DNA of 64,000 nucleotides, from NCBI GenBank assembly GCA_965153455.1, contig OZ234495.1:24424875-24488874 (forward strand), in the 5' to 3' direction. Positions within the stretch are counted from its first letter, which is position 1. Every line of letters begins with the position of its first letter. Under the pieces are notes generated by a model. The model did no database searches, was not told where the DNA came from, and saw only the letters and a program-made list of their open reading frames with translations. This document shows positions 12,711 to 23,155 of the stretch, in pieces. The position numbers were made by a program, and so were the translations under genes. Source of the DNA: Sphagnum compactum. Taxonomy: Eukaryota > Bryophyta > Sphagnopsida > Sphagnales.

Positions 12711-15700
12711 GTGTGCATGTAGACCTTTAAACTATAAATTTTTAATATATCAAATTTTTATACATTTACATAAATTAGAACGTATGTTTTCCCCCTAGTT
12801 TGTTTAAACATCATGGAAATTTGTTTATTACGAATGTTCACGAGCCACATAAGAAAACCCCAAAAAAAACCCTTTTTTTTCCCATTTTTATCTCTTGGTG
12901 TATGAGAATCAAAATTCCATGTTAGATATTTATTATTAAATTATTGTTTTATTGTTTTATTATTTTCATTATTTTTTGTTTTTTTATATTTTAAAATTAT
13001 CAATATTTTTTACTTATTATTTAAAAACTCCATGATTTAACATTTTTGTAAGCTTGTTTTGTTACAAGTTTATGTTTAAAAATTAAAGATGAATATTTGA
13101 ATTGATTTTTAAAATAAATAAATGGATAAATTACAAATGGTGATCATAATAATGAAATAAAAAAAATTCTAATCTTTTGATTTTTTCAAATTTGTGGTGT
13201 TGTTTAAGATCATTCACAAGAATATTTAACCATGTTTTGGCTATTAACAATATACAAAGGCATAAAAATATTACAATTTTTTAATATTTCGCCTATGGGT
13301 TCTAAAATACATTGTATGATTCTAACTTATAGAAAATTGGCAAATTTTAGTTTTCTTAATTAAATTTTTTTAATGTTGATGGCCCCTTTTATGTTCACAA
13401 GACGGTGGATATTCCCCACAAAAAACACTTGATTACATCAGTAATATTTATTTCAAAATTTAAAAAAGGGATCAGGTTTATAATAATTTCAAAGATTTTT
13501 GAAATTTTAAAGATAATTTTGATGTTGGAATTGTTTCAAGGTTTAAGGTTATAATTATTATAATTTTTTTAAAAATAATTTCATTAGGAACAAAATAACA
13601 TCTTCAAATTTTATGATCTCAAATTTCTTAAAATATTATTGTTTGTTTGCATTTTTCTTTGAATTTACACTATTTTTCCAAACTCTTCCCAAAAAGAATC
13701 GCCAAGTTGCAAAAATTTGCCACCAAAAAAATGTTGGTTGGTAGGGGGGAGAGGTTTAATCCATTTATATAATGCCAAATTTTCACCAAATTATGTTTTT
13801 AAAATTTCAATAAAGGAAGTGAAGGTAAAATATATTCATACATCATTAGAATAAATAATATTACAAATATGTTGTGATATATTTCTCAAAGTTATGTGAT
13901 TAATCATTTGTATTGTATGATTAATGTTGTTAAAAACCATATAGTCTTGAAAAAAATATGGCTATATTGACTACTTAATTTATCTTTTATGGCCATTTTT
14001 TGCTAATTTAAGCGGGCAACAACATCAACAAAAGATTTTTTGTTCTAAGAAATCAAATTTTAAATATATAAATATCATGCAATTTTTACAATATGTTATT
14101 GCAGGTAGCCATAATATTGAAGGATTTAAACAAGTTTTAGCTCCCAAACTTGTCTATAGCCAAATGTGGTTAAATTTTTTTTACTAGATATGGCAACATC
14201 GCAAAAATGAGGAAGAAAATTGTACCTAATCATATTGGGAAAAATAAAAGCTTACAATTCCTCAAAACATGGACATGTATTTTATAATTAAAATAACATT
14301 GTTAAAAACTTAATGAAAGCATTTTGGAATTCACAATGCATTGAATCACATTACAAAGATTGTAGGTCAATTTAGAAAAAAAGAGATTTATAAATTTGCA
14401 GATTTATTCATAACATGGTATTTAACTTTTTTTAGGCCTTTTATATTGATTAGTTATAAATTATAATGATTTTCCTAAATACATTATTGAATAATTTCAA
14501 GATCATGTTTTCGTTTGTAGCATATGAATAATTTCAAAAAATAAAATTATTTTAAAGTTTGAATTTCATAAATAGTTTCAACCTAAACATAATAAAATTA
14601 ATTGATTTATTTTATGTTATTAAAGTCTTGAAATGATATGATGGTCAAGACCTTGGTGCATTTCTACGAGGTCTCAAGTTCAAACCTTGATGGATGTGTG
14701 CATTAATGTATATAGCGTGTATATGTATTGATGCATCATGTACCCATAGTTGATTGTGAACAGCACCAAAACTTTTGCTGATAAAACCCCAAAAATTTCT
14801 TTTTCATGGCATGCATGCTGTGAAAAAAATACAAATCATGACTCCATGACTTGGAAAAAAATTGTATGATGGCATGGCACTTTAATCCATGTCATATTAA
14901 CTTGGGACTCCATAAGATCCATGTTCAAAAAAAAAAAAAAAACCATAGCACATCATGTGATGATCCAAAATGACTAAAAATTAATTTCATTATAAATGTC
15001 CTAATCAATTAGTCCCTTTTTACTAAAACCATACAAGTTGCATATTAGGTTTTTTTGTTCATTTCATAAAAAATCTAATGAACTTGGGTAGTTGCAAAAC
15101 CCATGGTTCTTTCATGTGATAGTGGACAAATGTTTATGAACATAATTTATTTTATTTTCATCAATTATTTACACTATGAGAAATCATGTCTACGGCAATT
15201 AAACTGCCCTACAACTAGAGCTCCAAAAACAACTAATATACAATTACATTACAATTTTCCCATGGAAATATGTGAAATTAATAAATAAAATGACATGTTA
15301 GAAAATTAAGAAATTGTAATGTAGTTGTAAGTTAATTGCAAGATGAACATCTATATAGTAAAATGTACATATCATAGATAGGGTTGTAATTGACCATGTT
15401 TGACTTTATTGGCAAGTTGCAGTTTACTAGCATGTGATAACTACATTACAATTAGGGTAAATGTAACACTCAAATGAACGACTACTTTGTAATTAATGTA
15501 CAACCTTGACACATATGATCATGCCATGTGTATGCATTTTCACTGCCCATCAAATATCATAATTTCAACTTGTTTACAACTAGTTGTTAACTATGCTTCC
15601 TATATACAATTAGTTGTGCCACTAAGTTGCCACAATAAATATCATACTTTTACACTATTTTGTGATTATTGTTCAATCGTTTTATCATTAATTTTCCATT

Positions 15701-15944
15701 ACATTGCAACTTACAACATCATGTCAGTATGATGAATTACAAAAGATAATTTTTTCCTTTTAACAACTAACATGTGGACACAAACATAATCAAGATAACA
15801 AAGTCAATTAACTAATCATTATGAACAATTAGGATGCAATTATATTTTATTTTAATTTTAAAATTTTAAATTATGGAATTTAGGTGGGGAACCCCTAAGC
15901 AAGTGACACATTGTAGGTTATTAAAATACTTCCCCCTTTGCATC
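12711..15944. other. AT-rich noncoding stretch
   Basis: No gene is recognised. It contains a SINE-like segment (entered separately at 14,630), a poly-A run of about 16 bases at 14,925-14,941, and a region near 15,100-15,700 of CAACTAGTTGT/TTACAATTAG words that has no clear period. The plus-strand frames at 15103-15288 and 15496-15732 show no domains. Confidence 0.5.
14630..14715 (+). repeat. SINE-like tRNA-derived segment
   Basis: An A-box-like TGGTCAAGACC (about 14,642) is followed 34 bp later by a B-box-like AAGTTCAAACCTTG (14,676-14,689), as in internal Pol III promoters of tRNA-derived SINEs. No tail or target duplication could be defined, so it may be a fragment or a chance match. Confidence 0.35.
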
Positions 15945-16965
15945 AATGTTGACCTATGATAACTTATGATAAATAACCAAAAATAACATATGATAGAATA
16001 ACTAAGAATATTTAATGGCAAAATAACCTAAAATAACTAACAATAGCCAAAGGAAAAATAACCTAAAACAACCAATAATAATTTACAATATAATGACCAA
16101 CAATAACCTACTCTAAAATAACCAACAATATCCTACAATAAAATAACTAACAATAGCCAATAATAGCTTATGATAAAATAACCAATAATAGCCAATGATA
16201 AAAAAAAAAGCAAAAAAGCCTACAATAAAATAGCCAAAAATAACCAATAGTAAATTAACTTATAATAGCCAACAATCACTTATGATAAAATAATTTAAAA
16301 TAATCAACAATATTTTATGATATAATAACCAAAATAGGTTATGGCAATACAACCTAGAATAACCAATAATAACGGATGATAAAATAACCAATAATAGTTA
16401 ATGGTAAAATAACTTAAAATAACCAACAATAACCTATGGAAGAATAATTTAAAGTAACCAACAATATCTTATGATAGAATAACTGAGAATACATTATCGT
16501 AATATAATTTAGAATAGCCAACAATAAAATAACCTTTAATAACCTTTGGTAATAGAATTTTAAATAGGTAACAATAGCCTACAATAAAATAATCACCAAT
16601 AGCTTTGGTAATATAGTTTAAATAAGTAATAACAACCTACAATAAAATAATCACCGATAGTAGTCTATGGTAATATAACTTATAATAACCAACAATAACC
16701 TATGGTGAAATAACATAAAATAATCAACAATGGCATATGAAATAGTAGGTTAAAAATAACCAACAATTGCTTATTGTGAAATAACATAAAATAACCTAAC
16801 AATGGTGTACAATAAAATAACCTATAATAGCCTATGGTAGAATTGCCCAATAATAGCCTATGGTAAAATATCATAAAATGGACAACAATGGTTTATGATA
16901 TAATAATTTAGAATAGCCTATGGTAGAATAGCCAAAAAAATTCTAGGGTAAAAAGAATGTGCATA
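15945..16965. repeat. ~1 kb AATAACC-type degenerate minisatellite
   Basis: The whole kilobase consists of variants of a short unit close to AAAATAACCAACAATAGCC followed by TATGATA or TACAATA, with dozens of diverged copies and a loose 20-35 bp period. One strand is almost free of G except in GG/TGG of the spacer word. There is no coding content; the minus frame at 16680-16874 is a direct translation of the repeat. Confidence 0.9.
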
Positions 16966-16997
16966 ATAATATGTTATGATAAATTAATATCGTCCAT

Positions 16998-17112
16998 TTA
17001 AATAGTGGTTGAATGGCTAAACACTTGTTATTTAAACATGGAAGTAAAGGGTTCAAACCTCACACTTGCACCCTAGGTTGGTGGGCAAGGTGTTTAGGTC
17101 GATTAAAATCAT
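16998..17112 (+). repeat. SINE-like tRNA-derived segment
   Basis: GTGGTTGAATGGCTAAACAC (A-box-like, about 17,005-17,024) is followed by GGGTTCAAACCTC (B-box-like, 17,049-17,061), then CACCCTAGGTTGGTGGGCAAGG. The A-to-B spacing of about 35 bp fits a tRNA-derived head. The acceptor stem does not pair, so it is not a tRNA gene. A plant SINE head or degenerate tRNA copy is the best reading. Confidence 0.5.
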
Positions 17113-19689
17113 ATTTTAAACTAATCGCTTAATGAAAGTTCTTAGGTGCCTAGCTTAGGTTTATAATTAACTATTAGTGAATTTATTATAGATGATTTAA
17201 TTATTAATGAATTTATTTAACTATTGATGAATTCATGTTTGTAACAACTAGGCCCCATTTATTACAAGGATGTCCATTTCACCACAATAAATTTGTCCAA
17301 TTTTAGTCAAAATCTAATGAAACACATAATGAACTTGGACACATATTGGTGTAACGTTTGCAATTAATTTTGTCAACCTTGTGCTCTTATGATATGTTGC
17401 CATGTGTCATTAATTTAAAAGATTTTCATCATTATTATTTTTTATGAAAATTTGAAATAGTCTAAAACATCTAATTTATATGTTTGGATGGTTTTAGATT
17501 GTGAATGTGCCACAATCAAAATGTGCCACATGGCATATTACTCACGTTTCTTCAAAATCAATATAAATAGTTAGGTATTTTTATTGTAAACTATTTATAA
17601 CTAGAAGGTTTACTCCTTTTTTTTTGTAAATTACATAATTCAATAAGTAAATGATAAATTAGCTAATCAATCAATTAATTAATTAAAAAAACTAGTTATT
17701 TATTGATTGATCAATTAATAAAATAACCAATTAACCATAGCGTAATAATTCATAAAATAATTTTTAGTTACAAAATTATATAATTAATCCATTAATTATA
17801 ACATATTAAATAAATAAAAATGAAGATTCAATCTATTCTAAATGTTAATTATTTTTAAAAAATAATTAATAATATTAAATATTAATCGTACATATTGAAA
17901 AAATGATATATATTAATGATTTAATTAATAAATAAATTTATAATGTATAATGAATCATTTTATATAATAGAATTATTATTAATGTAACTACTAATTACCC
18001 TCAACTAGCTGTTTATTATATTCACATTATTATTTCACTTGTCATAATTATTTTTCAAATACAATAATAAAAATGTAATTACTCAAATAATTGTAAAGTA
18101 GAAAATTTATCATTTAGTATGAACATTTAATATAAAATTTTAAGTTATAATAGGAATTGTTAACTATAAATAAGTAATTATAGATAATAAATAAATAATA
18201 TGTAGAAATTACATTAGTTGTTTTAATTATAACAAAATTTATTCAAAACATTTATGATGTAATTAAAAATTATTTATTTTATATAAGTAATGATAAGAAA
18301 TGAATAATATAATTTCATTATATTATAATCCGTGGATTAAATAAATAAATCTAATTTCAAGAAAATTACTATAAAATTTTATAATCAGATTCATAATTAA
18401 TAACTACGAGTTCTAAATCATGGTTAATTATGTTAAATTATAATTTATGAAACTTTTATGATCGATATGTAAATAAAATAATTACAACTAATTTACAGTA
18501 AGTCGACATTAATTACATGAATTAATTATTATTATTTTAAAACTAATAACTATATAATTAATATGTTATCATTATATAATTTACATTAATAAAATAATTA
18601 ATATTTTTCGAAATATTAAATATTAGTGTATAATTTTATGTTATAATAATATTTTTTAAAAAAAATATTTACTTTCTATTAATAGAATAACTTCTATTAA
18701 TTCAATTATTTAAATTACAATTATGTCAATTAATCTCATTACAGTAAAATTATTGTGAATATTTACAATATAAAATAGTTTATAACATAAATGAATACTT
18801 AATTTAATTATAAATTATGCCATTTTTGTAATGAATGTATTAATCAAGTAATTACAATGATTTAGAGTAATTAATTTTGAATACTGAAAAATGTTTATAA
18901 TTAATGTAAAATTTTATGTTGTAATATATTTTTAGTTTAAACAAGTGATCATTAAAATAAATACAATGACTTAGTGTAATATTAACAATATAATTATAGT
19001 AATTGCATCAAATAATGTTTGTACAATAAAATTATTATAAATGTTTTAAATCGTAATTTTAAATTATAATTATAAATACTAAATTTTATAGTTATTATAA
19101 TTAATGTATAACTATTATGATTGTGGCGATTTTACAATAATGTTACATTATTTGTAATAATTATTTTTATTATAATTACTGAAAATTTTCTTTTGTGGCT
19201 GGAAAATAATAATAACCTTGGAAAAAAATACAACCATTATATATAGCTCGTCATTTACACATGTACATATTAATATCCACCCATGTTAATGAGTATAATA
19301 CATATAAATACACCATTTTAAACCCATATACCTTGAAATATGCAATATATACTTTGAATACACATAAGGTTATAGTTCATTTGAGTACATTTGCAACTAA
19401 TGGGACATAAATGGGTCTTCTTAGATCAAGACCATGTTAAAAGTTGTTCAAATGGAAACATGAAAAAAATAATAATCATTAATTAGTTGCAGTGTTGTTA
19501 CAAACACAACCAAATGAAAAAATAGTCGCAAAAATATTCAATGATAGTCACAAATGACAAATAATCACAAGTAGACACAAATTGATTGGTTACAAAAACT
19601 TAATTTTCTTCTAATGATTGCAAGTGGTCATTGTAACTCAAAAAACCCAATTGCAAGTCTAGTTGCAAATCACCCTATTTCTCATAATA
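17113..19689. other. Extremely AT-rich block, no gene
   Basis: From about 17,600 to 19,200 the sequence is almost wholly made of TAATTA, ATAAAT and TTATAA words, with very few C or G bases. No open frame of useful length survives on either strand. It could act as a matrix attachment-type or replication-prone region, but nothing specific in the sequence shows that. Confidence 0.6.
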
Positions 19690-20480
19690 TTAATCAATAA
19701 TCTAATTACCTTATTGGTGCACTATCTTGTCCATTTCCCTATGGATACTACTTATAGTAGGTGTTCAATTATTTCATTAATGAAATGAACCTTCTATTTT
19801 TTTACAATGGTTAAAGGACATCTAAACCTCATAAAAATGTATTTGTACATGAACTTTGCAATATCTACTACAATGTTAATGTGAATTGATTTCACTTCTA
19901 CCCATTGGTAGCATAATCAATAGCCGCCAAAACTTATTGATTTCCTATATATTGTCATGCATGTTTGATAAAATTGTCTAATGAAATCTAGATCCCATTT
20001 CATAAAATGTTTTTCAAGTAACGTAGTTATTAATTTTGTTAGACTATGTGTTGCCAATCCTTTTGTTATTTGGTACATGTCACATAATCCACATAATTCA
20101 TTTACATCCTTGAACAATGTCAACCACCAAAGCCTACATCTAGGACTTTATTAGTTGTAATATCTATTGCAAAATGTCTTCCTATTTTTCCTTTACATAG
20201 TTCCTTAAGAACCATTGGAACTTCATCTAAATTGTAGGGCATTTATACTATCCATTATTTTGGCCAAGTATGTACATCACATCTTCTTTGACCATGAAAG
20301 GTTTTTCTCTTCTAAACAACTTTTGATTGTAAGTTAGAATCAACATTATTAGTATTTCACTTGTTTCCAAGTACTAATTGACTTTTTTCAACCATATTAG
20401 TTGTACTTGAAACGATGTATCATCTATCATTTGATCTAATATTCCTTCATGTTTTGTAATACCAATTAATTTGGAAAACT
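19690..20480 (-). pseudogene. Ty3/gypsy integrase relic (RNase H-IN linker to IN core)
   Basis: Reading the minus strand across frameshifts gives an ordered Ty3/gypsy integrase. First comes a linker (KPFMVKEDVMYILGQ), then a zinc-binding part with DEVPMVLKEL-like, GRHFAIDI and TLFKDVNELCGLCD (the C-x2-C pair). Next is LEKHFMKWDLDFI, which matches the start of the catalytic core with the first Asp, then AAIDYATN, then AKFMYKYIFMRFRCPLTIV and HFINEIIEHL. Near 19,700 lies the degenerate NGQ...TNK stretch. The second catalytic Asp (the usual SDQG) and the catalytic Glu are lost. Many stops and frameshifts show it is dead. Only 19,917-20,123 stays open. No reverse transcriptase or LTR was found beside it. 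Confidence 0.85.
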
Positions 20481-22420
20481 TGTTTATTACCACATGTGGG
20501 TGCAATCACAATAAATGGAACCACTATGATTAATGCCATAGCCCCTTTTTTACAAAACATTTAGGTGGTTTCCACACACTGAACATTTGTTCCTAAATTT
20601 TAATGGAAATAAGTCATAATGTGTTTGTCATCAATTTGATGAAAAATCTTTTAATCATGTATATTTTTTCAATGTGAATTTATTTTTAAACATTAATTTG
20701 ACACAATGGTTGTAATATTTGAGATAATTAATGTTGAAACATCAAATGACATGTATTTCATACTCAATTTCTTATATGTTATGCAAAATTTTGCATTAAG
20801 GCCATAATTTGGTGATTAGCCATGCAAATTTTTCAACAAAACACTAATAAATTAAACCAATAAACCTGATAACACATCTAATTTCCATGAAAATGCAACC
20901 TACCTCTTTTCCTTACAATGTAACAAACATTCAATCTGCACGGAAGTTTTCCAAATTATGTTTTTTTGGGGGTCAAAACCATGTGTGAAACACATATATG
21001 TGTCACGAAATTAAAGCATTTTTTCAAGTTTTCTCCAATACCAAGTGCTTAAAGTCATCAATATATGGCTTTCCATGCATTTTGAAAATAAATGGTTTAG
21101 TATTACATATCATTAAGGATGTTTGAAGTTAAAAACACATAGTCAACATTATTGTTTTTTATTCATAAAAAGGACTAGTTAAACATTAAATATCATGCAA
21201 ATGAGAAGTCAGAAATATACAAACATTTTGCATTAAACCTCACTGCATTTTGATGTTTATAATTTATGCAATTATTTTTCAAAGTCATGTGGCATGGGGG
21301 TGCAAAATTTTATGGGAGTTGATGCAATCCTTGGTTCCTTTGATAAAAAAATGCACGCATGTGTATGTCCTAGTTTATAAACCATCATAAACTCATACAA
21401 GTAAGAAAAAAAAAAACCACCAAGCAATATGTCTCGAGAATTGTGGTCTAACAAAGTTCACATTCATATATATAACATGTAACAAAACACATGTATAGAA
21501 ATATTTAAAGTCCAAAAATACAATTAAGTATTTATAATTGAACAAATGTTTTATGGATTACATTACACATATAAAAGTTACTACACATGTTTGAATCCAA
21601 ACCATTAAAAATTCAATACAATTATCATATAGTCTTTGGTTACATTTCATCACTTACATAAAATAGTGATTGTACCATCCATTTGGTCCAACACACCATA
21701 CTTTTACCCTATTGTTAGTAGTGATGCATCCATATGAACATGGAACTCTACTTGTTGATTTGCAAATATTAAGGTTGATGCTTCTACATACTTCTATTTT
21801 ATCAATTCCCAAGCATGTTAACACTTTATGGTCACATAAAAGGTTTATGTCTTCTTCATCAATTTAGTGATTGGGACCATGATAAATGCAAATTTTTAAT
21901 AAAATATTCATAAAATTGGGCTAGATCATTATATATGCACGTGTGTGTGTGTGTTGTGGATTATTAGGTACAAGCATATGGCTTGTATTTTGTCTAGGTC
22001 CAATAATTTCCCTACATTGGAAATAATGAACCCAACAACAAGACTATGTTATCATGAGTAGATAACATGAATATGAACATGTGAGCTTGATAGAATATTC
22101 AAAAATATCTACCCACATGGATAGAATATTATGTGTCACATGGACACAATATTTGAATGATGTGGACAAACATTTTGCCAGATGGTCATGGATGCAAAAT
22201 TTGAATGAAAGTTTGTAATGGGTGAAAATCATAGATGAAAGTTGTGGATGAAAGTTCCAGATCAAAGGTGGGTGGCAAAGGTTTCTATTTGATATTTTGG
22301 AAGTTCATGTGTATAGATTTAGGAAGTTATGTTTGAAGTTTAACACTGGGCAAGTTAGTTTGCAACTTTGGAAGTATTTTTCACCCTTGGTACTGTTGCA
22401 GGTCTCACAACCGGGGAGGC
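20481..22420. other. AT-rich noncoding stretch
   Basis: No gene, LTR or further retrotransposon domain was recognised. A short (GT)n run is present at about 21,940-21,955. The frames at 21272-21454 (minus), 21670-21867 (plus) and 22044-22265 (minus) have no motifs. Confidence 0.5.
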
Positions 22421-22429
22421 TTGCACGAT

Positions 22430-22466
22430 GGGCTATTAGCTCAGTGGTAGAGCGCGTCCCTGATAA
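22430..22466 (+). pseudogene. trnI-GAU: trnI-GAU 5' exon (plastid-derived, orphan)
   Basis: The 37 bases starting GGGCTATTAGCTCAGTGGTA and ending CCTGATAA correspond to the plastid tRNA-Ile(GAU) first exon, including the D-arm TAGCTCAGTGGTAGAGC and the GAT anticodon. One C-to-T change (GCGCGTCCC where plastids have GCGCGCCCC, known from memory) affects the anticodon stem. The 3' exon is absent, so no tRNA can form. The gene symbol refers to the plastid source. Confidence 0.88.
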
Positions 22467-22856
22467 TTGCGTTGATGTGCTTGGGCTGTGAAGGCTCTCA
22501 GCCACATAGATAGTTCAATGTGCTCATCAGCGCCTGACCCGAAGATGTTGATCATTCAAGGCACCTTAGCATGGCGTACTCCTCCTGTTTCAACTAGGCT
22601 TTGAAACTTCATTTTTTTTTCAGGAGGATGGATGGGGCGGCAATTCAGGTGAGATCTAATGGAAATTCAACTCGCCACTCACTCGTGGGATCTGGGCGGT
22701 CCAGGGGGGACTAGTCATCCGAGGCTCCTCCCTTCTCGAAAATTCATATATTCCTTATCAGTATATGGATGGCTATCTTTCAAGCACAGGTTGAAGTTCA
22801 GCCTAGACGTGGAAAATGGAGCACCTAAATAACGCATCTTCACAGACCGAGAACGC
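22467..22856 (+). pseudogene. 5' part of trnI-GAU group II intron (plastid-derived)
   Basis: The intron begins TTGCG directly after the exon and keeps the domain I landmark blocks in order. The intron's 3' half, including the catalytic domain V and branch-point domain VI, is missing, so splicing is impossible. Small changes include a T-run near 22,612-22,620 and several substitutions. Minus-strand open frames crossing it (22305-22505 and 22715-22930) are fortuitous. Confidence 0.85.
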
Positions 22857-23104
22857 AAAAATTCATCATCATTTTCAATCAAACTTTTCCTTTCGGAATG
22901 GCTTTGGAATGGCTTATTTCGAAAAAACAAATATATTTTTTCTTGACCTACATTTTTAAAACTTAAATTAATGAAAATTTTAGGAAATCCATTGTAATTA
23001 TTTCTTTCTATTCAATTTACGAATTTTTATTTATTTATTCATTCAAAAAAAAAAGGGTTTGAAAAATAAATATATTTTATTTATTTTATTTTATTTGTAG
23101 CATA

Positions 23105-23155
23105 TGGGGAAAACATTATTAAATTTATCACATAAATTTAATAATGTTTTCCCCA
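23105..23155. repeat. Perfect inverted repeat (24-bp arms, 3-nt loop)
   Basis: TGGGGAAAACATTATTAAAT and its next four bases TTAT (23,105-23,128) are exactly mirrored at 23,132-23,155 around the loop CAC. A perfect 24-bp stem with such a small loop is unusual in a window where other repeats are heavily diverged. It would form a cruciform or an RNA hairpin. No U-tract or gene context suggests a terminator, which would not apply to this genome type anyway. Confidence 0.95.

Larger units (their letters stand above)
22421..22856 (+). other. Nuclear plastid DNA insertion (NUPT), trnI-GAU region
   Basis: About 430 bp match, from memory of plastid inverted-repeat sequence, the 5' exon of trnI-GAU and the first part of its group II intron. 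Landmarks in the right order are TCAATGTGCTCATCAGCGCC, TTAGCATGGCGTACTCCTCC, CAGGAGGATGGATGGGGCG, ACTCACTCGTGGGATC, GGGCGGTCC, TATATGGATGGCTATC and CGCATCTTCACAGACCGAGA. The block is much more GC-rich than its flanks and has scattered substitutions and small indels, so it is an aged insertion and not assembly contamination by intact plastid DNA. The match fades at about 22,856. The left junction is uncertain by about 20 bp because GGAGGCTTGCACGAT may also be plastid. Confidence 0.88.

Noticed and set aside
16680-16874. Minus-strand ORF in the AATAACC array
   Set aside because: It is a direct translation of the repeat.
22430-22466. A functional tRNA-Ile gene
   Set aside because: Only the 5' exon is present, with a changed anticodon-stem base and no 3' exon or intact intron.
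22305-22505. Protein-coding ORFs around the plastid insertion
   Set aside because: They cross the tRNA exon and its AT-rich flank and have no domain; they are fortuitous frames.
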